Shown here piece by piece: positions 9,371 to 16,671 of a stretch of DNA of 50,793 bases. Origin of the DNA: Sphingomonadales bacterium (GTDB lineage Bacteria > Pseudomonadota > Alphaproteobacteria > Sphingomonadales > Kordiimonadaceae); assembly GCA_011088215.1 (NCBI GenBank), contig JAALKD010000022.1, positions 1 through 50,793 of the forward strand. Reading direction: 5' to 3'. A program made the translations under genes and the position numbers. Every line of letters begins with the position of its first letter. The first letter of the stretch is position 1. A model generated the notes under the pieces. It was not told where the DNA came from. It made no database searches and saw only the letters and a program-made list of their open reading frames with translations.

Positions 9371-9690
9371 TCTTCCTTTTTACGCGCCGCTGGTTCTTTG
9401 TAAGCAATACAGGCGGCTATCTAGATTATGTTGACCTGCCCGATTATCTGGTCAACCAACATGGGCAATTTAAGTTTACCGTTCTCATTCTTATTCGGCA
9501 AACGTTGCTTTCGTTCCGATTGTCAGATCAACCGGCTAGAGGTGCGGGTAGTCATTGCAACTATCCTTCTGCTCCATAGCAATAAGCTTACTAAAAACTA
9601 ATGTATGCGTCTTGATTTTCATCAAGATACTGAAAAATCTTATCTTTTAGGAGAGGTCGAAATTTCCGGTTGACGGTAAAATGTACCGAC
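9371..9690. other. rpoN-hpf intergenic region (320 bases), no gene seen
   Basis: No open frame with recognisable content lies here. The main feature is the FNR/FixK-type dyad described separately. The length and the dyad suggest that hpf has a promoter of its own in addition to read-through from rpoN. Confidence 0.6.
9612..9625 (-). promoter_or_regulatory. FNR/FixK-type binding site upstream of hpf
   Basis: TTGATTTTCATCAA is a perfect match to the TTGAT-N4-ATCAA dyad bound by FNR, Anr and FixK regulators. It lies in the rpoN-hpf gap, centred about 248 bases before the hpf start. If it activates at the usual -41.5 position, transcription toward hpf would begin near 9577, and a weak TAnnnT hexamer (TAAGCT, minus strand, 9585-9590) lies about where the -10 should be. 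The dyad is directly seen; oxygen control of hpf is inferred. Confidence 0.55.
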
Positions 9691-11289
9691 TCAGGTTGCC
9701 ATGTTTTTTTGTCGCCGTCGTTGAACCGATGACGCAATTTTCATCGCTTCGCGGTATTTCGCTACTGTGCGACGGGCAATATCAATGCCGTCAGCTTTCA
9801 TCATTGCCACCAGCTTGTCATCCGACAGAATTTTCTTTGGATCTTCGGCATCGATCAGCTCTTTCAGTCGGAATTTCACCGACTCGGCAGAGTGGGCATC
9901 ACCGCCGTCTGCGGCGGAAATCGACGAGGTGAAAAAGTATTTCAGCTCGAACATACCGCGCGGACAAGAAAGAAATTTATTGTTGGTAACCCGTGACACC
10001 GTCGATTCGTGCATGTCGATTTCTTCGGCGATATCTTTCAATGTTAGAGGCTTCAAAAAACGAACGCCATGTTCAAAAAATGGCTGCTGGATTTTTACAA
10101 GTGCGGTTGCCACTTTTAAAATGGTGCGCGCGCGCTGGTCCAATGCTTTGACCAGCCAATTGGCGTTGGACATGCAATCTGAGACAAAAGCCTTGGCGTC
10201 TTTATCTTCGCCCAGACCCGACAGTTCGCTGACATACTGCGAGTTGACCAGAACCTTTGGCAGTGTGTCCGAATTAAGCTCAACCACCCAGGTGCCTGCA
10301 GGGCTTTTCTGAATGAAAATATCAGGCACTACCGGCTGTACCGCCTGCCCGCCGTGGGCCAGCCCCGGCTTGGGGTTAAGGGCCCTGATTTCCTGGATCA
10401 TGTCGGACAGGTCTTCCTGATCAATGCCGCATAATTTCTTCAGGGTTGAAAGCTCGCGCTTGGCCAACAACTCCAGATTTTCCACCAGCGCCTGCATGGC
10501 CGGGTCGTAGCGATCCTGATCTTTCAGCTGGATTGCGAGGCACTCGGACAGGCTGCGGGCAAAAACACCGGACGGTTCCAGGGTTTGCAGTGAAGTGAAT
10601 ATGCGGTTAACCGACTGCTGTGATGCTCCCAGCCGTTCGGCGACGTCTTCTATGATCGGAGCGGGCACATAGCCCGCTTCGTCAACGGAATCAATTATAT
10701 GGGTGGCAACAAGCCGCTCGGCAGAGTCTTCAAACAAAACCACCATTTGCCGCAGCAGAAAATCATGCAGATTTTCCTCGCCTTCCAGCGTTTGGTCGAG
10801 CCCGCGGTCGTCATAGACACCGCTGCCGCCTTTGATCGTGCCGCCGCCTTCGTAGGTCAGCCCAGATGACAATCCGCCGCTGGCATCTGCGCGGTCTGGG
10901 GCGGCATCATTGTTGTAAATATTGGTGTCCAGGTTGGTATCAAGCGCTGAATCGGCAGAGCTGGATGTATCCAGCCCGCTGTCCATACTGCGGTCTGATG
11001 CTACCATACCAGTGTCACCGTCGCCGCCGTCGCCGCTGCCATCGCTTTTGCTGGTGTCCCTTTCCCGGATCGATTCGTCGGTATGGGTGCCACCGTGCTC
11101 GCCGCCTTCGGTGGGAGTGCTGGTGTCGGCTTCACCAACCTCCAAAAAAGGGTTTTTCTCTACTTCGGTAGTGACATAATCCGCCAGATCAAGATTGGAA
11201 AGCTGCAACAGTTTGATCGCCTGCTGTAACTGCGGCGTCATAACCAGTTGCTGGCTTTGTCTTAAATCCAATCTTGGAGCTAATGCCAT
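9691..11289 (-). CDS. rpoN: RNA polymerase sigma-54 factor
   Basis: The alternative sigma factor for GG/GC (-24/-12) promoters, which needs an AAA+ activator. The 532 residues contain region I at the N-terminus (LRQSQQLVMTPQLQQAIKLL, about 8-27), a long acidic, Ser/Asp/Gly-rich region II (about 55-170), the core-binding domain, the helix-turn-helix and the near-invariant RpoN box ARRTVAKYRE close to the C-terminus. Region II is longer than in short homologues, accounting for the length. It starts 11 bases after lptB, the common alphaproteobacterial arrangement. The regulator at 3400-4833 is a likely user of this factor. Confidence 0.97.
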   Translation of the reverse strand: MALAPRLDLRQSQQLVMTPQLQQAIKLLQLSNLDLADYVTTEVEKNPFLEVGEADTSTPTEGGEHGGTHTDESIRERDTSKSDGSGDGGDGDTGMVASDRSMDSGLDTSSSADSALDTNLDTNIYNNDAAPDRADASGGLSSGLTYEGGGTIKGGSGVYDDRGLDQTLEGEENLHDFLLRQMVVLFEDSAERLVATHIIDSVDEAGYVPAPIIEDVAERLGASQQSVNRIFTSLQTLEPSGVFARSLSECLAIQLKDQDRYDPAMQALVENLELLAKRELSTLKKLCGIDQEDLSDMIQEIRALNPKPGLAHGGQAVQPVVPDIFIQKSPAGTWVVELNSDTLPKVLVNSQYVSELSGLGEDKDAKAFVSDCMSNANWLVKALDQRARTILKVATALVKIQQPFFEHGVRFLKPLTLKDIAEEIDMHESTVSRVTNNKFLSCPRGMFELKYFFTSSISAADGGDAHSAESVKFRLKELIDAEDPKKILSDDKLVAMMKADGIDIARRTVAKYREAMKIASSVQRRRQKNMAT

Positions 11290-11300
11290 CGCCGCGCTTT

Positions 11301-12071
11301 CTACAAACTGAAACTGTCGCCGAGATAAACCCGGCGAACTTCTTCGCTGTTCAGCACAGCTTCCGCATCGCCCTCGAACAGAACATGGCCATCATAAATA
11401 ATGAAGGCTCTGTCGATAATATCGAGAGTTTCTCTCACGTTGTGGTCGGTGATCAGGACGCCGATGCCGCGGTCTTTCAGGTGGGCGGTCAGCTCGCGAA
11501 TATCTGCGATGGCGATCGGGTCGATCCCGGCGAATGGCTCATCCAGCAGTACGAATTTCGGTCTTGCGGCCAGCGCTCGTGCAATCTCGCAGCGGCGTCG
11601 CTCCCCGCCGGACAGCGCCAAAGCCGGAGTATTGCGGAGGTGCGTGATGGAAAACTCTTCGAGCAGTTCGTCCAGCATTGCGTTTCTGAGCGCGCGGTCT
11701 GGTTCGACAACCTCCAGCACCGCTCTGATGTTTTCTTCAACTGTCATGCCGCGAAAAATAGATGTCTCCTGCGGCAGGTAGCCAATGCCCAACCGGGCAC
11801 GGCGATACATGGGCATGTGGGTAATGTCCTGGCCGTCCAGCTCAACCCGACCGTGGTCCGGTGCGATCAGTCCGGTGATGCTGTAAAAACAGGTAGTTTT
11901 GCCGGCACCGTTGGGGCCCAGCAAACCAACTACTTCGCCGCGGTGAACTGAAAGGGATATATCGCGCAAAACAGGCCGCCCGTTGTAGGACTTGCCAATG
12001 CCCTGTACATTCAAGCCGTCGAAAACGCCGTTCGCCGGGTCGTTCTGCTTTTGCTGCTGTTCTGCAGTCAT
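11301..12071 (-). CDS. lptB: LPS export ABC transporter ATP-binding protein LptB
   Basis: The ATPase that powers lipopolysaccharide extraction from the inner membrane with LptFG and LptC. The 256 residues show Walker [10 protein letters not shown], the Q-loop, the signature [15 protein letters not shown], Walker B FVLLDEP and the switch His in ITDHN. A 16-residue N-terminal extension precedes the first strand. It follows lptA by about 210 bases and is tightly followed by rpoN. The gap before it contains a terminator-like hairpin, so a separate lptB-rpoN promoter is likely. Confidence 0.96.
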   Translation of the reverse strand: MTAEQQQKQNDPANGVFDGLNVQGIGKSYNGRPVLRDISLSVHRGEVVGLLGPNGAGKTTCFYSITGLIAPDHGRVELDGQDITHMPMYRRARLGIGYLPQETSIFRGMTVEENIRAVLEVVEPDRALRNAMLDELLEEFSITHLRNTPALALSGGERRRCEIARALAARPKFVLLDEPFAGIDPIAIADIRELTAHLKDRGIGVLITDHNVRETLDIIDRAFIIYDGHVLFEGDAEAVLNSEEVRRVYLGDSFSL

Positions 12072-12141
12072 ATGTGTCTCAAATCATTCCGGTTGTGGTT
12101 GATAGTTTGTTACTTTATCGCGCTTTGGCCTCTTTTGGACC

Positions 12142-12166
12142 TTGAGCAAGCCACATCTTGGCTCAA
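12142..12166. repeat. Inverted repeat in the lptA-lptB gap
   Basis: TTGAGCAAG and CTTGGCTCAA form a nine-pair stem with one bulge and a six-base loop. It lies 70-95 bases before the lptB start. No U-run follows on either strand, so it is more likely a leader structure or operator than a terminator. Function is not known. Confidence 0.3.
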
Positions 12167-12198
12167 TTTGTGCATACTAATTGTCAATAAATCATGAA

Positions 12199-12217
12199 CG
12201 CTGGAACCAATCCAGCG
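12199..12217 (-). terminator. Candidate terminator hairpin after lptA
   Basis: CGCTGGA and TCCAGCG form a perfect seven-pair stem with loop ACCAA. On the minus strand it is followed by a T/A-rich stretch (TTCATGATTTATT), not a clean U-run. It lies 65 bases past the lptA stop and could separate lptCA from lptB-rpoN transcripts. Confidence 0.4.
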
Positions 12218-12281
12218 AAATTAACCATAAATTTCAGGAAAACAGAGGGGTGTGTGCCGAAGTTAGTGCTGTGTTTATGGC

Positions 12282-12839
12282 TCACTCGGGTTTGGGTTTA
12301 CTAGGAACAGTGAAGCTGCCGCGCACGCGGCCATTTTCGTCAGCGGTATTTTCGCCGTCCAGCTTGGCCAGACCGGAAATCAGATCAAACTCCAACCGGG
12401 ATCCGGTTAACTCTGAACTGCCCTGTTTGAATACCACAGCGCCGCCAACGGTTATCAATTGCCGGTCCACGTCATAAATACCCCAGTCACCCGTTAGGGT
12501 TTCGCTGTCTGACAACAGTTGAAATTGACCTTGGGCGTCAAGCCGAGAGATTGATGGGTCGCCGTCGGTGTCGGCGCGGTCATAAAAAACCGTGATTGTG
12601 TTGGACCGAAGGGTAAGCTTGCCCTGCAACACTTGCACCGCACCGGTGAAAACCGCGCGGCCCTGTTTTTGTTGCATTTCCAGCCGCTCTGCAGAAATAT
12701 CGATAGGCTGGTAGGTGTCATGATCCTTGAGCACTGATTGGCTGCTGGCCGGTGCGGTGAAGCAAAAAGCCAGTGCCGCTATCGCCCAAGCGATATGTCG
12801 TATGCGGCTATACCAAAAAGGCGTTGCGGTCATGGTCAT
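12282..12839 (-). CDS. lptA: LptA/OstA-like periplasmic LPS transport protein
   Basis: A 185-residue periplasmic protein of the LptA/OstA beta-jelly-roll family, which bridges LptC and LptD during LPS transport. A basic N-terminus and hydrophobic core (about 14-31, ending near APASSQ) form a signal peptide. The repeated strands follow, with the typical PIDISAERLEMQQKQGRAVFTG (split here as PIDISAERLEM and QGRAVFTGAV). Its start overlaps the lptC stop by four bases, so the pair is coupled. The order lptC-lptA-lptB supports the call, since sequence conservation in this family is low. Confidence 0.9.
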   Translation of the reverse strand: MTMTATPFWYSRIRHIAWAIAALAFCFTAPASSQSVLKDHDTYQPIDISAERLEMQQKQGRAVFTGAVQVLQGKLTLRSNTITVFYDRADTDGDPSISRLDAQGQFQLLSDSETLTGDWGIYDVDRQLITVGGAVVFKQGSSELTGSRLEFDLISGLAKLDGENTADENGRVRGSFTVPSKPKPE

Positions 12840-13537
12840 CTCCCGGTTGCTGGTTTGTTTTCAGGACGTTTTGGCACAATATGCAGCGAAACACCGCCTT
12901 CGAACACAGCTTCTTTTTCTTTAACATTTAAACTCATGCGTGCGGCCTTCAATTGGCCCAGTTCTGAGCTGCCGGTAACCTCGCCCTGCCCAGTCGCAGC
13001 GCGGGTACGCAGGTCTATTTCCGCGCCTGCCATTTGAAGCTGGTAGCCGTTGCCTGTTTCCAGGTTCACGCCGCCGATCAGTGAAAGGGTATTGTTCTTG
13101 GTGCGGAAAATGCCGGTGCGGGCGTCAACAGTGGCCAGCTGGCCTTCCTCTAGTTCCATCTCTGCGTGGATGTCGGTTAGGCGCACGCGCGGTGCATTAG
13201 GGTTGTCTTGCTCACCCGCATTGGCATGGATGCGAAACAGCCGGTCCCTGGCGTCGGTACCCACATAATTCATGTTGGTCATTCTGATCACACCGTCCGA
13301 GCGGGCCACATCGTCTTTTGACAGAGTGAAGCTTACCTCGGCGTCGTTCAAGAACGGCCAACCAATGGTTATGGTGCCAAGAATGAGCGCACTGATTGGC
13401 AGAAAAACCTGCATCAGCCGGATAAAGCCGTCCCAGTTAATGCGCCCGCCGTTTGTCGGCGTCGGGCGCAGCGCTTCCAGCGCAACCTCGCGGGCGCGCT
13501 CAGGGCTTTGATAATGATCTTTAACTGGGGTACTCAA
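12836..13537 (-). CDS. lptC: LPS export system protein LptC
   Basis: A 233-residue bitopic inner-membrane protein. One membrane segment lies near residues 49-70 (LPISALILGTITIGWPFL), after a cytoplasmic tail of about 45 residues; the rest is the periplasmic OstA-like domain that receives LPS from LptBFG. The longer cytoplasmic tail is usual in Alphaproteobacteria. It follows ribonuclease D by 42 bases and overlaps lptA by four. The call rests on topology, fold pattern and neighbours. Confidence 0.88.
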   Translation of the reverse strand: MSTPVKDHYQSPERAREVALEALRPTPTNGGRINWDGFIRLMQVFLPISALILGTITIGWPFLNDAEVSFTLSKDDVARSDGVIRMTNMNYVGTDARDRLFRIHANAGEQDNPNAPRVRLTDIHAEMELEEGQLATVDARTGIFRTKNNTLSLIGGVNLETGNGYQLQMAGAEIDLRTRAATGQGEVTGSSELGQLKAARMSLNVKEKEAVFEGGVSLHIVPKRPENKPATGR

Positions 13538-13579
13538 ACTAACTGTCCTTCAACTCGCCCAAGGATCTGGGCAATCTGA

Positions 13580-14191
13580 TCAATGCGAAAAAATATCCAT
13601 GTCACCGAAGCCTGCCAGGTCCATGTCTGCACGGGTTGTCAGAAAGGCAAAGGCGGCAGTAGCCATTTTGGTGCGGTTCTCCCGCACCAGCATTATATCC
13701 AGCTTTTTCTTTAGCTGATGCAAATACAGAACGTCAGACGCAGCATAGCTTTGCTGCGCTTCGCTTATTTCGTCTGCACCCCAATCGCTGGATTGTTGCT
13801 GTTTGTCCAGCGCTACACCTGCTAGTTCAGCGCATAGGTCTTTCAAACCGTGGCGATCAGTGTAAGTGCGCACCAGCTTTGATGCGATTTTCGTGCAATA
13901 TATTGGCGCGGTGTCGATGCCGAGATATTTTTTCATCACTGCCACATCAAAGCGGGCAAAATGAAATATCTTCAACACGTTCGGGTCGCTCATCAAACGT
14001 TTCAGGTTCGGCGCGCTATAGTCGCCTTGTTTGAAGCGAACCAGGTGGGCGTCGCCGTCGCCGGACGACAGCTGAACCACACATAAGCGATCGCGGTGCG
14101 GGTTGAGACCCATGGTTTCGCTGTCCACGGCAACGCTCGTGCCGAAAGAAACGTCAGCGGGCAAGTCACCTTCGTAGAAATATATAGCCAT
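13580..14191 (-). CDS. Ribonuclease D-like 3'-5' exonuclease
   Basis: A 203-residue DEDD exonuclease of the short alphaproteobacterial RNase D type, lacking the HRDC domain of E. coli RNase D. Exo motifs are visible: VAVDSETMGLNP (Asp/Glu pair), FHFARFDVAVMKKYL and YAASDVLYLHQLKKKL. An upstream in-frame start at 14317 would add 42 residues of unconserved sequence. I prefer the ATG at 14189-14191 because it gives the family's usual beginning (MAIYFYEGDLP) and has AAGGA upstream. It sits at the head of the lptCA genes, a common arrangement, and is divergent from the thioesterase gene. Confidence 0.9.
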   Translation of the reverse strand: MAIYFYEGDLPADVSFGTSVAVDSETMGLNPHRDRLCVVQLSSGDGDAHLVRFKQGDYSAPNLKRLMSDPNVLKIFHFARFDVAVMKKYLGIDTAPIYCTKIASKLVRTYTDRHGLKDLCAELAGVALDKQQQSSDWGADEISEAQQSYAASDVLYLHQLKKKLDIMLVRENRTKMATAAFAFLTTRADMDLAGFGDMDIFSH

Positions 14192-14408
14192 AGTGCCGCA
14201 ATCCTTCATTCGCTGCCCTGCGCCACCACCTGATGCGACAGCGTTTAATTTTCGGCTATTATAGAGAAGCTTATGGCAGAATAAAGGGCGGTTCGCTCTT
14301 ATGCCTATTGGTGCCATGCATTTCTGTTGACTTGGTTTGTTGTGTGGCTGAGCTAGCTAATGATAATGCTGCATGGAATCAGCAATATTAATCAAGCGAG
14401 AGTGAGCA

Positions 14409-15206
14409 ATGTCTGACAACGATGGCCTTGAAGGAATTATCAATAATCTGGCCGAAAACGGCGGTAAAAGCGTTCAGATACCACCGGGTTGGGCGCAGGG
14501 GCGTGCGCTATACGGCGGCCTTGTTGCCGCAATTGCCGCAGAGGCCATGTCCGGGCAATTGGCTTCCCCGCGTCCGATAAGATCGCTTTTGGGCAATTTT
14601 GTTGCGCCCGCACCGGAGGGTGAGCTTGCGGTAAAATCTGAAATTTTGCGCGAGGGACGCGCTGTGGTTCAAGCTCGTGCTGATGTTATAGCGGGTGATC
14701 AGGTCTGCTTCGCGTCGTCAGCAGCGTTTGGTGATGATCGACCCGGCATTGTTGTTCTGCCAGAAAAAGCAGGCAACATGCCTGCGCGCGACAGTGTACC
14801 AGCCATGCAATCGGGCCAGCGACCTTTGCCGGGGTTTCTGGAAAATTTCGACATTCGCTGGACCGGCGGCGGCGTCCCCATGAGTGGCTCGAAGGATATG
14901 CATACCTCCATGTGGGTGCGCAACCGCAGCAACATGGATGCATTTCCTATCGCTAAAATCGTCAGTATTGCCGATATGCCGCCACCGGTTGTTTTGTGCC
15001 ACTATGACCGACTCACGCGCGCAAGTTCAATGAGCTGGTCGATCGAATTCGTCGTGCCGCCAGAACAGGTGGTGGGAGACTGGTTCTATCTGGATTTTGT
15101 GCTGGACGCGGCAGCCAGTGGATACTCGCAGCAAAGCGGTAAAATATTCGATGAAACCGGTACGCTGGTCGCGTTGTCGCGCCAGTGTATGGTTTATTTC
15201 GAATGA
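14409..15206 (+). CDS. TesB-like acyl-CoA thioesterase, double hotdog fold
   Basis: A 265-residue cytoplasmic protein of the acyl-CoA thioesterase II-like group. The N-terminal hotdog shows GRALYGGLVAAIAAEAM and the RPIRSLLGNFVAPAP strand typical of the family. A second hotdog begins near residue 145 and contains the SMSWSIEFVVPP segment. A GAGAGTGAGCA ribosome region precedes the ATG. It would hydrolyse an acyl-CoA to free acid and CoA; the chain preference is unknown. It stands divergent from ribonuclease D. Confidence 0.85.
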   Translation: MSDNDGLEGIINNLAENGGKSVQIPPGWAQGRALYGGLVAAIAAEAMSGQLASPRPIRSLLGNFVAPAPEGELAVKSEILREGRAVVQARADVIAGDQVCFASSAAFGDDRPGIVVLPEKAGNMPARDSVPAMQSGQRPLPGFLENFDIRWTGGGVPMSGSKDMHTSMWVRNRSNMDAFPIAKIVSIADMPPPVVLCHYDRLTRASSMSWSIEFVVPPEQVVGDWFYLDFVLDAAASGYSQQSGKIFDETGTLVALSRQCMVYFE

Positions 15207-15341
15207 CGCTTTTGTTGTAAATTACGGAAGGCGGAAGCCTTACCTTACCCCACTTGGCGAAATTGAATATCGACGGGTTCAGTACATGGATATATTATGT
15301 GCGGATCGATGATGGTTGGCCAAGTGAAAGGGGTGTCGGTT

Positions 15342-15791
15342 GTGTCGGATAGAATAGCAACATGTCGGTGCGGACAGTTGCGCGCTCAATGCAAAGGTGA
15401 TCCGGTTCGCGTTTCAGTGTGCCATTGCCTAGAATGCCAGAAGCGTAGTGGAAGTGCTTTTGCTGTTCAGGCCAGATGGGCCGACGCACAGGTGAGCATC
15501 AGCGGTGACTTTCAAACCTGGGAGCGTGTTGCAGATAGTGGTCATCGTGCCACATATCGGTTTTGCCCGGTTTGCGGATCAACAGTGGCCTATGTGATTG
15601 AGGGGTGGCCGGGTGTTACAGCCGTTCCTGTTGGCGCATTTGCCGACCCTGACTTCCTTGCTCCCAGCTTCTCTGTTTACGAACATAGAAAACATAAATG
15701 GGTCGAAATAACCGGCGCAGATGTTGACCATTCGTCAACCATTAACACTATGCGCTCACCTGGACAAACTACGGGCTTGCCTTCGCGTTAG
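15342..15791 (+). CDS. GFA/CENP-V domain protein
   Basis: A zinc-binding protein of the GFA family (first described for the glutathione-dependent formaldehyde-activating enzyme). The cysteine pattern CRCGQL, CHCLECQKRSG and FCPVCGS supplies the metal ligands. Most members have no proven activity, so formaldehyde chemistry should not be assumed. I chose the GTG at 15342 (149 residues), which has AAGGGG eight bases upstream; an ATG at 15297 would add 15 unconserved residues. It stands between the thioesterase and VOC genes, all in one direction. Confidence 0.85.
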   Translation: MSDRIATCRCGQLRAQCKGDPVRVSVCHCLECQKRSGSAFAVQARWADAQVSISGDFQTWERVADSGHRATYRFCPVCGSTVAYVIEGWPGVTAVPVGAFADPDFLAPSFSVYEHRKHKWVEITGADVDHSSTINTMRSPGQTTGLPSR

Positions 15792-15887
15792 CTGATCGTC
15801 TGCGTTCGGGCATTTCAGTGGCATTGACTAATGCTATAATGCTAGCCATACACTTGGGTTCAATTTAGTTTTAAGAGGTAATTACAT

Positions 15888-16268
15888 ATGTTTAGCCATA
15901 TTATGATCGGTGCCAACGATGTCGCTGAATCAAAGAAATTCTATGACGCTATTCTGGAGGTTCTTGGCCACAGGCCCGGTGTTATGGACGAAAAGGGCCG
16001 TTGTTTCTATTATGAAAAAACGGGTGTTTTTTCACTCAGCAAGCCAATCGACGGTAAGGTCGCTACCTGCGGCAACGGCAGCACAATAGGGTTTGCCGCA
16101 GAAAACCCAGAGCAGGCAGACGCCTGGCACGCGGCTGGGTTGGCCAACGGCGGCACCGCAATTGAAGACCCACCCGGCGTACGCGGTAATGATACAACCC
16201 AGATGTATCTGGCCTATCTGCGAGACCCGTCAGGCAATAAAATCTGTGCTTTGCATTTAATTAAATAG
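15888..16268 (+). CDS. VOC family (glyoxalase/bleomycin resistance-like) protein
   Basis: A 126-residue single VOC module with the usual opening MFSHIMIGANDVAESKKFYDAI (here read as FSHIMIGAND and SKKFYDAILE) and the closing DPSGNKICALH. Members bind a metal and act on diverse small substrates; the substrate is unknown. AAGAGG seven bases before the ATG is a strong ribosome site, and a perfect TATAAT lies at 15835-15840. The stop codon ends two bases before the 20-bp repeat of the tRNA-Leu 3' end, so this is the last gene before the proposed island. Confidence 0.85.
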   Translation: MFSHIMIGANDVAESKKFYDAILEVLGHRPGVMDEKGRCFYYEKTGVFSLSKPIDGKVATCGNGSTIGFAAENPEQADAWHAAGLANGGTAIEDPPGVRGNDTTQMYLAYLRDPSGNKICALHLIK

Positions 16269-16270
16269 AA

Positions 16271-16290
16271 AGTTTGGTGCCCAGAAGAGG
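16271..16290. repeat. Att-like direct repeat of the tRNA-Leu 3' end (left copy)
   Basis: AGTTTGGTGCCCAGAAGAGG is identical over 20 bases to 34053-34072, which covers the last 16 bases of tRNA-Leu including CCA and four bases beyond. Both copies have the same orientation, and the match stops at each end. No tRNA body adjoins this copy. This is what the far attachment site of a tRNA-integrated element looks like. Confidence 0.75.
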
Positions 16291-16340
16291 CCGAAAGCTG
16301 ACCAACTAGCTATGCAAGTTTAGATGGCTGCTGGCTCCCA

Positions 16341-16386
16341 CGACCATTAAAAACTCTTTATTACTTTGTGTGGTCGAGAGTTTTTT
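16341..16386 (+). other. Overlapping alternative hairpins, one terminator-like
   Basis: Two pairs of complementary arms interleave: CGACCA (16341-16346) with TGGTCG (16371-16376), and AAAAACTCT (16349-16357) with AGAGTTTTT (16377-16385), the latter ending in six T. They cannot form together as a normal pseudoknot, because no bases separate the third and fourth arms. They could be alternative states, or the second alone may be a weak terminator for the VOC gene. Confidence 0.35.
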
Positions 16387-16513
16387 CATTGTCCGCTTGA
16401 GCCGCTGTTTGTGAAGCTGGCCGTAGGCCTATAAACATACTGTCTCGGCCGGAGGACTTCTCGACAACGTGAGAACTGAAATCTTGATACGGTAAGTTTT
16501 ACTCACAAAACTA

Positions 16514-16553
16514 AAACATCGAAGCCACTCCAACCGAAGTGGCTTCGATGTTT
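16514..16553 (-). terminator. Strong terminator hairpin after the RND pump gene
   Basis: A perfect 16-pair stem (AAACATCGAAGCCACT with AGTGGCTTCGATGTTT) and an eight-base loop. On the minus strand it runs into TTTTAGTTTT, a good U-rich tail for the RND operon ending at 16672. It could also stop plus-strand transcripts. Confidence 0.75.
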
Positions 16554-16671
16554 ACGACGGCGACAATAGGTGTATTGAAACATACCGTTTAGACCAAGGG
16601 CGATAGTCGGCAGGGCAACAGCACAAAGCGCAGCCACTGCTGGTAAATCCGGCTCATCGGGTCAGCAAATC

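Larger units (their letters stand above)
16269..16671. other. Intergenic region at the left island border (403 bases), no gene seen
   Basis: Between the VOC stop and the RND pump stop I see no supported coding frame. The region holds the att-like repeat, a pair of mutually exclusive hairpin arms around 16341-16385, and a strong terminator hairpin at 16514-16553. Confidence 0.6.

Noticed and set aside
11274..11951. A 225-codon plus-strand frame opposite lptB
   Set aside because: lptB has every ABC ATPase motif on the other strand; no start signals on this strand.
16341..16385. A true H-type pseudoknot
   Set aside because: No bases separate the third and fourth arms, so the last loop could not cross the first stem.
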